Positions 8,761-16,387 of a stretch of DNA of 64,000 bases are shown one piece after another. The translations under genes were made by a program, and so were the position numbers. Below the pieces are notes generated by a model that was given only the letters and a program-made list of their open reading frames with translations, did not search any database and had not been told where the DNA came from. Source of the stretch: Streptomyces antarcticus (lineage in GTDB: Bacteria; Actinomycetota; Actinomycetes; Streptomycetales; Streptomycetaceae); NCBI RefSeq assembly GCF_026627255.1, contig NZ_JAPNLM010000033.1:1-64000 (forward strand). The letters run 5' to 3'. How positions within the stretch are numbered: the first letter of the stretch is position 1; each line of letters opens with the position of its first letter.

Positions 8761-9255
8761 ATGAGGCTCGGATCGAGGCTTCGCGGCGAGTTCCCGCGTG
8801 GCTGGTGGAGCTCGGCGCGATGGTGGGTCACCGGGATCCGTGAGCCGGCACTGAGTACTGCGGCGGCTGTGGCTACCGTAGTGTTCGTCGGCGAGATGGT
8901 GCGCGCCGTGCGGCATCGTGACGAGCCGAGGATCCTGGCGCGTCTGGTCGGCTCGTTCGAGGGGTACGTGTCGGGCCTTCTGGTCAACGGCGCAGGCTTG
9001 GGCGTTTTGGGCACCATGGAGATCGAGAATGATCTGCCTGTGGTGCTGATGGTGCTGCTGACGGGGTGGTGTCTGTCCAACATCGGCGTCACCGCCGTGG
9101 TGTTCGTCGTGGTGGCCCAGTCGCGGATTCGGAGGCCAGAGGCATGGGCCGAGCTCGATTTCGTCGAGCGGCATGCCCCGAAATACGGCCGGCCGCCCGA
9201 GACGATCGAGGAATACCGGGCGCTGCAGCTTCAGGAGTGGACGTCAGAGGCTTGA
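8761..9255 (+). CDS. Small membrane protein of the island, unknown function
   Basis: A 164-aa protein with an excellent ribosome-binding site (GAGGAGAAGGAGG) before the ATG. It has hydrophobic segments at about residues 33-50, 67-85 and 92-120, then a charged C-terminal tail with WAELDFVERHAPKYGRPPET. It follows the TrbL-like gene after a terminator and is closed by a second hairpin, so it is probably its own unit. It is one of only two apparently intact genes between the long repeats. I do not recognise a family; a role in transfer or entry exclusion would be a guess. Confidence 0.75.
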   Translation: MRLGSRLRGEFPRGWWSSARWWVTGIREPALSTAAAVATVVFVGEMVRAVRHRDEPRILARLVGSFEGYVSGLLVNGAGLGVLGTMEIENDLPVVLMVLLTGWCLSNIGVTAVVFVVVAQSRIRRPEAWAELDFVERHAPKYGRPPETIEEYRALQLQEWTSEA

Positions 9256-9270
9256 CCAGCCGAGGAAGGA

Positions 9271-9305
9271 CAGAACCCCGTGGACGCGATGCCCACGGGG
9301 TTCTG
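9271..9305. terminator. Bidirectional hairpin between convergent genes
   Basis: CAGAACCCCGTGG (9271-9283) pairs perfectly with CCACGGGGTTCTG (9293-9305). It lies between the stop at 9255 (plus) and the stop at 9338 (minus) and can serve both. Confidence 0.85.
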
Positions 9306-9337
9306 CGCTGCTTAACCGGCCGAGCGGGACGTCGACG

Positions 9338-9787
9338 CTACGTCCCGCACTTGGTCTTGTAGCCGTCCAGCAGAGCCTTGCCGGCATCCGAGTTGTCACG
9401 CACGTACGCGCTACCGCTGATGCTGATCGAGGTTTCGCTGGTTGAGATGGACTCGCTGCCGGTCCGCTTGTTGCGGCTGTCGTCTCCGGCGACCGTCCAG
9501 ATGATCTGGGACTGATCCTTGTTGAACTCACCGGTGCTGGTCACACCCGGCTTCTCGTAGACACCATCGCAGTTGTACTCATGATGCGAGACGTTGTTGC
9601 CCTTGACGACCAGCTGGCCGAGGTTGGACGTGCGGTTGACGTCCTTGATGTAATAGGTACCGTCGAGCTTGCTGGCGCCGTCGCTGCTTCCGCTGCAGGC
9701 CGTGAGTATGAGTGAGCCCGCGGCCAGGGCCGCGATGGACACGGTCATCTTGGCCCGCGTCCTACGTACAGCGCTGGTGATCCTCAT
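9338..9787 (-). CDS. Putative small lipoprotein, unknown function
   Basis: A 149-aa protein with the RBS GGGAG before the ATG at 9785-9787. Residues 1-31 are a lipoprotein signal: basic start, hydrophobic core, lipobox LTAC with Cys31. The mature part is a small, mostly beta domain (LDGTYYIKD, NLGQLVVKGNNVSHHEYNCD, SQIIWTVAG) with two more Cys (in HEYNCDG and at KTKCGT), possibly a disulfide. It resembles small secreted proteins of Streptomyces plasmids and prophages, but I cannot name a family. A TATAAC -10 box lies at 9806-9811 (minus). It appears intact inside an otherwise decayed element. Confidence 0.75.
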   Translation of the reverse strand: MRITSAVRRTRAKMTVSIAALAAGSLILTACSGSSDGASKLDGTYYIKDVNRTSNLGQLVVKGNNVSHHEYNCDGVYEKPGVTSTGEFNKDQSQIIWTVAGDDSRNKRTGSESISTSETSISISGSAYVRDNSDAGKALLDGYKTKCGT

Positions 9788-9837
9788 GGCGTTCTCCCTT
9801 CATTCGTTATAGAAGTCGGTTCGAGACAGAAGGCCAG

Positions 9838-10447
9838 TCAAAATAACCTATGGATAGGTGACTTCGGCGGACCGGGACCGGTCTGTCGGGTGCCTTCTCG
9901 GAGGTTGTCGAGCCGATGCTCAGTCAGCGCTAGCGCGACCTCGGCCTGATTGAGCGCGTGTTCGCCGTCCTGTATGCGCCACTGCAGACGCTGCACGGGC
10001 GGGGCGTCTGCTTCTTGGACTGCCAGGTCGCCGAGTTCACGCAGCTCTGCGTACGCTCCCTGCAGCTGTTCCTCGTGGTGTGCCGACCTGACCCTGAGGC
10101 GGCCAGCCCGCTCTTCCCACCCGCGCACCCGCGACTCGCGGTCGAGCCTGGTCTTCCCCTCGATCCAGGCACGAAGCTCGGTTGGGTCGACGTCACTCGG
10201 GAGCCCGGTGGCGAAAGGCCCCTCGGGTTCCGGCATGTCGATAGGGATGTGCGACAGCAGCACCGCGGGTCGTGTCGAGCACATAGGCGATCGCGACGAG
10301 ATCGTCGACGGTCACGGGGCGAGCACATCGCTCCATCTCCGCGAGGGCGTCGGCTGAGATCGGATGATCGAGCATCAAGAGCACGTAGGCCAGCTCGTCG
10401 ATGGTCAGCTCGCGCAGCTGGCGGTAGTGGGTGATGGCGTCGGACAC
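9838..10447 (-). pseudogene. XRE-type regulator with coiled-coil tail, frameshifted
   Basis: The first part (10193-10447: HYRQLRELTIDELAYVLLML ... ARPVTVDDLVAIAYVLDT) is an XRE-like helix-turn-helix. Near 10265-10280 the frame changes, and the protein continues to 9838 as PAVLLSHIPIDMPEPEGPF followed by a charged helical region (about residues 75-185 of the joined product). One missing base near GACACGACCCGCGG would restore a protein of about 200 aa. Such regulators are common next to integrases. It begins 8 bp from the integrase remnant, divergently. Confidence 0.7.
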
Positions 10448-10455
10448 AGCAAGGG

Positions 10456-11214
10456 ATGTTCACGACCATGCGGCCTGCCGAGCTCTACACTCTGCGCCGC
10501 GAGTTCTGCCACCCGAACTGGCCGACCTCAGACCCCGACCTTGAACGGCGGAAAGAAGCCCTGGAGCGCTACGGGCCAACGGCACTGCCCGCGCTGCGCG
10601 TCCAGTGGCAGTTCCAACGCGAGTTCGGCAAGGGGCCGGTGAAGCTCTTCCCACCAAAGTACGAATCCCATCGAAATCTCTCCCTCCCCGGATTCATCGC
10701 GGAGCTGCACACGGCGCTCCTCGCCACCCATGACCACGAGTACCTGTTCCCAGCGATCAGCGGCGGGCTGCTGGCCAACACAAACTTCAGCTACTCCTAC
10801 TGGCGGCCGGTCTCGCGCGGGCGACCAGCCTCCGAGGAGTTCGCGAGGATTCGCCTGGGCCAGCCCCCGCTGGCCATCTCCCGCCGCCCCCCTTCCAGAG
10901 GTCCCTGCGACCGCGTACGCCGGGAAGCGGCTGTACCTGCTTCGCCACGGCGGCAAGGAGTGGCTCGACGAAGATCGACACAGTCGCATCGCCGTGGAGA
11001 CCCGCATGGGCCACGAGGTCGCCGGCGTGGAAGGTCTCTACTCGCACGTTACCCTGAGCATGGAGCAGGAGATTGCCGATTCGCTGCAAACCAGGTGGCT
11101 GCGCTTCGTGGCCAGCGAGGGAGAGCACTGGAAGGTGCCATCTCCCAGCGCTCTCCCATTCGATCTTGAAGAGTGGTAGAAACAGCAGGTCAAGGCCGCT
11201 CAGGACCTCGACAC
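10456..11214 (+). pseudogene. Tyrosine recombinase (integrase), truncated and frameshifted
   Basis: The first part (10456-about 10850) begins abruptly at the box I region (TMRPAELYTLRREFCHPN, with the catalytic Arg), so the arm-binding and core-binding domains are missing. Between about 10850 and 10900 the frame changes. The remainder (YAGKRLYLLRHGGKEWL, then ETRMGHEVAGVEGLYSHVT) carries the RHG, GH and catalytic Tyr motifs. A TAG at 11177-11179 then ends the frame, but the next codons (KQQVKAAQDLD) continue the protein, so the stop is a nonsense change. Three lesions make it inactive. It was probably the integrase of the element. Confidence 0.85.
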
Positions 11215-11363
11215 ATGCACTGGTTCATGAAGTTCATCTCGACCAAGAGCTTCATGCCCTTCGTGATCTACCGGTTCGTGATCTACCGGATCCTCCTGGG
11301 CATCCTCCTGTTCGTGCTGATCGGCACGGACGTGCTGAGCCCGCACGCGGGTGAGTCCGGCTC
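11215..11363 (+). pseudogene. Stray 3' end of a uppP gene
   Basis: The frame reads HWFMKFISTKSFMPFVIYR ... DVLSPHAGESGS, matching the last 45 residues of the complete UppP encoded at 28944-29822. The DNA is similar but not identical, so it is not a recent local copy. The 15-bp unit TTCGTGATCTACCGG is duplicated in tandem at 11264-11293. The fragment starts right after the integrase remnant and ends at the uppP stop position, where IS5-type sequence begins. Confidence 0.85.
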
Positions 11364-11479
11364 CCAGGTCGTTTCTTAGCGATCACCTCGCAGCCCAAAT
11401 GTGGATGGCCGCGAGGTGGAGGGCGGCCTGGTAGACGGTGGCGGTCTTGTCATAGCGAGTGACGATGCCGCGCCACTGG
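11364..11479 (-). pseudogene. IS5-family transposase, C-terminal fragment and element end
   Basis: The minus strand reads QWRGIVTRYDKTATVYQAALH then LAAIHIWAAR and a stop at 11383-11385. This is the standard C-terminus of actinobacterial IS5-family transposases. About 20 bp of element end (GATCGCTAAGAAACGACC, minus) follow and abut the uppP fragment. The upstream part of the gene is replaced exactly at 11480 by the 449-bp repeat. Confidence 0.85.
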
Positions 11480-11928
11480 CCGGGTTCAGACGCTCACTCT
11501 AGATATCGTTCCCGGCGGGATACTCCTTGCGCCGCCCGAAACTCAATCGCCAGCGGGCTACTCGGTGCGTGCACCGGCTACACAGCTCCGGTCCGGAAGA
11601 TGCGCGGCCCGAATCCACACGAACCGCGCCACCCAGGTATTCCACTCCCGCAGGTATCGGACCGCATCGATCCGCGGTGGCCGGCTTACGTAGTGGACGC
11701 TCCGCTCGGCGACACGCTTCCCAAGCCATCAAGGCTTGTCCAAGTCAGCACCAACCCAGCACGGTTGAGGTTCTCAGGGGTGATGACGGGTGATGAGAGG
11801 TCAGCACCAGGTCAGCACGGGGATGCAGGAGGGCCCCACCTAGAGGCGAGGCCCAAGCGCTTGACCTGCATGTTTGTACTCATAGGATCATTCATGCTAA
11901 GGGATCCGCCAAAAAGGTGTGCAGGAAC
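11480..11928 (+). repeat. Long direct repeat, copy 2 of 2 (449 bp, identical)
   Basis: Identical to 4759-5207. Its left edge cuts the IS5 C-terminal fragment. Its right edge lies 86 bp before the stop of yigZ, where conserved chromosome begins. After both copies ACGCTAACGC occurs (near 5302 and 11999), a short similarity that may be chance. Confidence 0.95.
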
Positions 11929-12013
11929 TTCACTCGCCGGTCCCGCCGCACATGCCGTCTCCCCCTGGTCGCCCCGCTCGCCGTTCCTGAACCCCTCTAC
12001 GCTAACGCGTCCC

Positions 12014-12640
12014 TCAGGGCGCGTACGTCTCTCCGCCGAGGGTGAGGGTGGCACTGCCCGCCGTACTGTCGGCGAGCCAGGCCTCGAAGCCGGGCAGGTC
12101 GGCCTCCGGGACGGCGACCTCGATCTCCACCGCGGCCCCGTAGCGCAGGTCCACGACGGTCCGGCCGGTGGAGCGCAGGTCGTTCTGGGTCTTGCCGGCG
12201 CGCTGGTGGTCGACGGTGACGGTGGCCAGCCGGTAGCGGCGGCGGGTGACGGTGCCGAGGGTGTCGAGGGCCTCGCCGACGACTCCCCCGTAGGCGCGGA
12301 TCAGACCGCCGGCGCCGAGTTTCACGCCGCCGTAGTAGCGGGTGACCACGGCGACCGCGTAGCGGACGTCCCGGCGCATCAGCATCTGGAGCATGGGCAC
12401 CCCGGCGGTGCCGCCGGGCTCGCCGTCGTCGCTGGCCCGCTGGACGGAGGCGTCGGCGCCGATCACGTAGGCGTAGCAGTGATGCGAGGCGGCGGGGTGC
12501 TCCTTGCGGATCCGCGCGACGAACTCCTGGGCCTCCCGCTCCGTCGCGGCGGGTGCGAGCGCGCACAGGAAGCGCGAGCGGTTGATCTCCGCCTCGTGCT
12601 CGCCCTCGCGGGCCACCGTCGCGTACTGGTCTGCCTTCAC
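12014..12640 (-). CDS. yigZ: YigZ/IMPACT family protein
   Basis: A 208-aa protein, the normal length. The N-terminal UPF0029 domain has the family signatures INRSRFLC, HPAASHHCYAYVIG, ASDDGEPGGTAGVPML and TRYYGGVKLGAGGLIRAYGG; the C-terminal ferredoxin-like half follows (about 140-205). The family is related to eukaryotic IMPACT and is linked to translation, but its bacterial role is not established. It is the first conserved chromosomal gene right of the island. Confidence 0.9.
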   Translation of the reverse strand: MKADQYATVAREGEHEAEINRSRFLCALAPAATEREAQEFVARIRKEHPAASHHCYAYVIGADASVQRASDDGEPGGTAGVPMLQMLMRRDVRYAVAVVTRYYGGVKLGAGGLIRAYGGVVGEALDTLGTVTRRRYRLATVTVDHQRAGKTQNDLRSTGRTVVDLRYGAAVEIEVAVPEADLPGFEAWLADSTAGSATLTLGGETYAP

Positions 12641-12737
12641 CGCTCCACCCTACGGGGAATCGGACATGTGTCCTTTCGGTTGATCAGGCAGTACGGCAGA
12701 CCCGGAACTCAGTCCAGAGCATCAGGAGGCGGCGCGC

Positions 12738-13142
12738 GTGTACGGCGATCCGGCAACCATCCGAAAGATCCTCACCGAAGTCGGCGACACCTGGGCCGTG
12801 GTGGGCCTCTCGAACAACCAGGACCGCGCGGCCTACGGGGTGGCCCGCGTCCTCCAGCGCTTCGGCAAACGCGTGGTCCCCGTGCACCCGAAGGCCGAGA
12901 CCGTGCACGGGGAGCCCGGGTACCCCTCGCTGGAGGCGATCCCGTTCAAGGTGGACGTGGTGGACGTCTTCGTGAACAGCGCGCTGGCGGGGCCGGTCGC
13001 CGACCAGGCGGCGGCCATGGGGGCCGAGGCCGTCTGGTTCCAGCTGGGCGTGATCGACGAGGCCGCTTTCGCGCGCACCCGCGAGGCCGGTCTGACGATG
13101 GTCATGGACCGCTGCCCGGCCATCGAGATCCCGGCCCTGTAG
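12738..13142 (+). CDS. CoA-binding protein (Rossmann fold)
   Basis: A 134-aa protein starting at GTG 12738 after CAGGAGG. A single CoA-binding domain: WAVVGLSNNQDRAAYGVARVL, VVPVHPKAETVHGEPGYPSL, VDVVDVFVNS and AVWFQLGVIDEAAF, as in the YccU family. These bind CoA or nucleotides; the cellular role is unknown. It is divergent from yigZ. Confidence 0.88.
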   Translation: MYGDPATIRKILTEVGDTWAVVGLSNNQDRAAYGVARVLQRFGKRVVPVHPKAETVHGEPGYPSLEAIPFKVDVVDVFVNSALAGPVADQAAAMGAEAVWFQLGVIDEAAFARTREAGLTMVMDRCPAIEIPAL

Positions 13143-13213
13143 CCCGGCGGCCGGCCCGTGGACGGCGCCGCCCCGGTGTGCCCTCGGCGCACCGCGCGGC
13201 GCCGCGCGCGCCT

Positions 13214-13253
13214 TCAGTGCGTCTCAGTGCGCCTCAGTGCGCCTCAGTGCGCC
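13214..13253. repeat. Four tandem 10-bp units TCAGTGCGYC
   Basis: Four head-to-tail copies; the first has T at the eighth or ninth position where the others have C. The last unit overlaps the stop codon of the XRE-cupin gene. Confidence 0.85.
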
Positions 13254-13858
13254 GCGCCGGCCTTCCTGGCCGGCGCGGGGACCGGCGCCGACACGGGCGG
13301 GACCGACACCGCGAGCGTCATCTCCATCGGGACGGAGCCGTCGTTGCGGTAGGAGTGCGCGAGGTTGGCCTCGAAGGTGGCCGCGGCCCCGACCGGCACC
13401 CGGAACTCCTCCTCGCCGACCACGAGCGTCAGCTCCCCCGCCGTGACGTGCAGCATCTCGATGGTCCCGGAGGGGTGCGGGGCCGAATCGGTGCCCTCCC
13501 CGGGAACCAGGTGCCAGGTCCACAGCTCCATCGGCCCGCGCTCGTCGGTGCCGATCAGCATGGTCGTGGAGCTGCCCGCCTCGCTCGTCCAGATCCGCAC
13601 GGACTTCTGTGGCGCGACGATGCGGACCTGCGGGCCGCGGTCGTAGTCCAGGAGCGCGGAGATGCTGACGCCCAGGGCGTCGGCCAGCCGGACGGTCGTG
13701 CCGACGCTGGGGTTCGTACGGGCCTGCTCGATCTGGATGATCATGCCCCTGCTGACGCCCGCCCGGGCCGCGAGCGCATCGAGCGTGAAGCCGCGCTCAC
13801 CTCGCCAGCGCTTGAGGTTCGCGGCCAGCGACTGCGTGAGCTTTTCGAGGTCGGACAA
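13244..13858 (-). CDS. XRE-family regulator with C-terminal cupin domain
   Basis: A 204-aa protein. The start is the TTG at 13856-13858; the ATG at 13864-13866 is out of frame. Residues 8-65 form the HTH (GFTLDALAARAGVSRGMIIQIEQART). Residues 110-185 form a cupin barrel (HPSGTIEMLHVTAGELTLVVG, with Arg/His in LAHSYRNDG). Regulators of this class bind a small ligand in the cupin and usually repress a neighbouring gene. The divergent neighbour is an EamA exporter, so this probably controls it through the 107-bp intergenic region. Confidence 0.88.
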   Translation of the reverse strand: MSDLEKLTQSLAANLKRWRGERGFTLDALAARAGVSRGMIIQIEQARTNPSVGTTVRLADALGVSISALLDYDRGPQVRIVAPQKSVRIWTSEAGSSTTMLIGTDERGPMELWTWHLVPGEGTDSAPHPSGTIEMLHVTAGELTLVVGEEEFRVPVGAAATFEANLAHSYRNDGSVPMEMTLAVSVPPVSAPVPAPARKAGAAH

Positions 13859-13930
13859 GGACCCATCACCCTTCAGTCCAATATCGTGGATGACAGAGTG
13901 CAGCAGAGTGAACTACCGTGCCCTGTACTC

Positions 13931-13938
13931 GAACGTTC
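13931..13938. promoter_or_regulatory. Candidate operator in the divergent XRE/EamA region
   Basis: GAACGTTC is a perfect 8-bp palindrome 28 bp before the exporter start, flanked by GTACTC and TGCACTGTAC. It is a plausible site for the XRE-cupin protein, but short palindromes occur by chance. Confidence 0.35.
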
Positions 13939-13965
13939 AATGCACTGTACTGCGAGGTTCCCACC

Positions 13966-14832
13966 ATGACCGCCCTCTTCGCCCTGGCCACAGCGGTGCT
14001 GTGGGGTCTCGCCGACTTCGGCGGCGGGCTGCTCACCCGCCGCATCCCGGCCCTCACGGTGGTCGTCGTCTCGCAGATCGTCGCCGTCGTGGTGCTCGGC
14101 TCGGTCGTCCTGGCCACCGGCGCCTGGCACGAGGCCGGGCCGGGGCTCTGGTTCGCGGTGGCCGCCGGGGTCGTCGGGCCGGTGGCGATGCTCAGCTTCT
14201 ACAAGGCCTTGGCGCTCGGGCCCATGGGCGTGGTCTCGCCGCTGGGCTCCGTGGGCGTGGTGGTGCCCGTCGCGGCCGGTCTGGCGCTGGGCGAGCGGCC
14301 CGGCCCCGGCCAGTTCGCCGGGATCGCGGTGGCCGTCGCCGGCATCGTCCTGGCGGGCGGACCGGAACTGCGCGGCGCGCCCGTCCAGCGGCGGGCCGTC
14401 GTCCTCACCCTGGTCGCCGCCTTCGGCTTCGGCGCGGTGATGGCCCTGATCTCGCACGCCTCCACCACCCTCACCGGCCTGTTCCTCGCGCTGTTCGTCC
14501 AGCGGGTCACCAACGTCGCCGTGGGCGGCGCCGCGCTCTGGGTCCAGGTCCGGCGCGGCGTCCCGGCCCTCCCCTCGGGCACCGGACCGCGCGTCCTGTG
14601 GGGCCTGCTGCCCGCCCTCGCCTTCGTCGGCCTCGCGGACGTCGCGGCGAACGGCACCTACTCCGTCGCCGCCCAGAGCGGCCCGGTCACCGTCGCCGCC
14701 GTACTGTCCTCGCTCTACCCGGTGATCACCGCACTCGCCGCCTTCGCGGTGCTCAAGGAACGCCTGCGCACCGTCCAGGCGGCGGGCGCCGGCCTGGCCC
14801 TGGCGGGCACGGTCCTGCTGGCCGCGGGCTAA
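13966..14832 (+). CDS. EamA/DMT-family exporter
   Basis: A 288-aa protein from the ATG at 13966; an earlier in-frame ATG at 13918 would add a non-hydrophobic leader. Ten hydrophobic segments fall in two EamA halves (LFALATAVLWGLADFGGGLLTRR and VVLTLVAAFGFGAVMALISH start the halves; text abbreviated). The last helices read LYPVITALAAFAVLKERLRTVQ, the family C-terminal signature. Probably exports metabolites or amino acids. Control by the divergent XRE-cupin regulator is inferred from position. Confidence 0.85.
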   Translation: MTALFALATAVLWGLADFGGGLLTRRIPALTVVVVSQIVAVVVLGSVVLATGAWHEAGPGLWFAVAAGVVGPVAMLSFYKALALGPMGVVSPLGSVGVVVPVAAGLALGERPGPGQFAGIAVAVAGIVLAGGPELRGAPVQRRAVVLTLVAAFGFGAVMALISHASTTLTGLFLALFVQRVTNVAVGGAALWVQVRRGVPALPSGTGPRVLWGLLPALAFVGLADVAANGTYSVAAQSGPVTVAAVLSSLYPVITALAAFAVLKERLRTVQAAGAGLALAGTVLLAAG

Positions 14833-14847
14833 TGCTGCGACCGGGGT

Positions 14848-15645
14848 TCACCGTGTCGCGGCGCCCGGCACGGTACCTCGCCGCGTTGTCGGACCATCCT
14901 GACGGGCCTGTGCCTCCGCGAGCTCCGCCAGCCCGCGCAGCTGTTCCGGGGTCATCCCGTCGGGGATCGGCACCGGGGCCGGTGTGCGCAGCGGCGGCTG
15001 CCAGCCCGTCTCCGGCTCCCAGCGCCGTACGACGCGCGCCGGAGCCCCGGCCACGACGGCGTGGTCCGGCACCTCGCCCCGTACGACGGCGCCCGCCGCC
15101 ACCACGACGTTGCGCCCGAGCCGCGCGCCCGGCAGGACCACCGCCCCGGTGCCGAGCCAGCAGCCGGGTCCGATCTCGACCGGTGCGCTGCGCGGCCACT
15201 GGCGGCCGACGGGCTGGTGCGGGTCGTCGTAGCTGTGGTTCGTGGACGTGATGTACACCCCGGGGCCGCAGAACGTGTCGTCGCCGATGGTGATCCGGGT
15301 GTCGGCGATGACGTGGCTGTCCCGGCCGATCACCACCCCGTTGCCGAGGACCAGCATCGGCTCCGCGCCCAGGTCGAGGTCCGGCATCATCCCGGCGGTG
15401 AGGGTGACCTGCTCCCCGATGATGCAGTGGTCGCCCAGCCGGATCCAGCGCTCGCCGAAGACCGTGCCCTGCGGGAAGGCGAGCCGGGTGCCGTGCCCGA
15501 TCGCGCCGAAGCGCAGCCGCCCCGGGGTCTGCGCGGTGACCGCGCCGGCCCGCTGCATCCAGCGCCAGCCGGCGTGGACCGCGCGGTTCGCCAGCCCGCG
15601 GCGCAGGGCCGCGAGGGATGAGAACGTGTTCTGGTTCTTCGGCAC
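14848..15645 (-). CDS. Left-handed beta-helix acyltransferase
   Basis: A 265-aa protein with hexapeptide repeats from about residue 60 to 205 (IRLGDHCIIGEQVTL, LVLGNGVVIGRDSHVIADTRITIG, VEIGPGCWLGTGAVVLPGARLG). The loop TSTNHSYDDP carries the conserved His of acetyltransferases of the maltose/galactoside type. It probably transfers an acetyl group from acetyl-CoA to a sugar or related acceptor; the substrate is unknown. The 3' end overlaps a 44-bp dispersed repeat. Upstream and divergent is a second beta-helix protein. Confidence 0.8.
   Translation of the reverse strand: MPKNQNTFSSLAALRRGLANRAVHAGWRWMQRAGAVTAQTPGRLRFGAIGHGTRLAFPQGTVFGERWIRLGDHCIIGEQVTLTAGMMPDLDLGAEPMLVLGNGVVIGRDSHVIADTRITIGDDTFCGPGVYITSTNHSYDDPHQPVGRQWPRSAPVEIGPGCWLGTGAVVLPGARLGRNVVVAAGAVVRGEVPDHAVVAGAPARVVRRWEPETGWQPPLRTPAPVPIPDGMTPEQLRGLAELAEAQARQDGPTTRRGTVPGAATR
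14853..14896 (+). repeat. 44-bp dispersed repeat, copy A
   Basis: It matches 42001-42044 at 41 of 44 bases (core GTGTCGCGGCGCCCGGCACG). It covers the last codons of the acetyltransferase gene. On the minus strand both copies can encode WSDNAAxxRAGRRDT. Confidence 0.85.
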
Positions 15646-15811
15646 CCGGCCACGGTAGTGGGCGCGGCGGCGGGCGTCCGGGCGGCGGACCTGTGATGTT
15701 CACCCCATCGCGGGGGCGTACGGGCGCGTGCCCTACGGTGCCGGTAGCGCGGCGGGAACCCGTACGGACGAAGACGTACGGGCGGGACAAGCGAAGTCAG
15801 AGGAAGAGCAC

Positions 15812-16351
15812 ATGACGCAGCAGTCGGTCCGGGCACTCGTGGCGGGCGTGGGCGGGAAGAGCCCCGTCGTCGACCCCACGGCCTTCACGGCGCCCACCTC
15901 CGTCGTGATCGGCGACGTCACCCTGGCGGCCGGAGCGAGCGTCTGGTACTCGGCGGTGCTGCGCGCCGACTGCGGGCCGATCACGCTCGGCGCGGACAGC
16001 AACGTCCAGGACAACTGCACGGTGCACGTGGACCCCGGGTTCCCGGTGTCGATCGGCGAGCGGGTCTCCATCGGCCACAACGCCGTGGTGCACGGCTGCA
16101 CCGTCGAGGACGACTGCCTCATCGGCATGGGCGCGACCGTCCTCAACGGCGCGGTGATCGGCGCCGGTTCCCTCGTGGCCGCGCAGGCGCTGGTCCCGCA
16201 GGGGATGGTGGTTCCGCCCGGGTCGCTGGTCGCCGGCGTCCCGGCCAAGGTGCGGCGCGAGCTGACCGAGGAGGAGCGCGAGGGCCTCAAACTCAACGCC
16301 GCGATGTACCTGGAGCTGGCGAAGCAGCACCGCGCCGCGGTGACCCCCTAG
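15812..16351 (+). CDS. Gamma carbonic anhydrase family protein
   Basis: A 179-aa protein with the start at ATG 15812 after GAGGAAG. Left-handed beta-helix with the gamma-CA order: SVIGDVTL-type repeats, VLRADCGPITLG, NVQDNCTVHVD (metal His), SIGHNAVVHGC (two metal His), IGMGATVLNGAVIG, and the C-terminal helix (ELTEEEREGLKLNAAMYLEL). The three His ligands are in place, so it could hydrate CO2, though many relatives have unknown activity. Confidence 0.87.
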   Translation: MTQQSVRALVAGVGGKSPVVDPTAFTAPTSVVIGDVTLAAGASVWYSAVLRADCGPITLGADSNVQDNCTVHVDPGFPVSIGERVSIGHNAVVHGCTVEDDCLIGMGATVLNGAVIGAGSLVAAQALVPQGMVVPPGSLVAGVPAKVRRELTEEEREGLKLNAAMYLELAKQHRAAVTP

Positions 16352-16387
16352 GGGTGTCGTCGCCCGGGGGAGCGTCGCCGCGCGGTG

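Noticed and set aside
11459..13969. 836-codon open frame across the repeat, yigZ antisense and the CoA-binding gene
   Set aside because: It is antisense or out of frame to recognised genes and crosses the repeat boundary. It is a GC-skew artefact of Streptomyces DNA.
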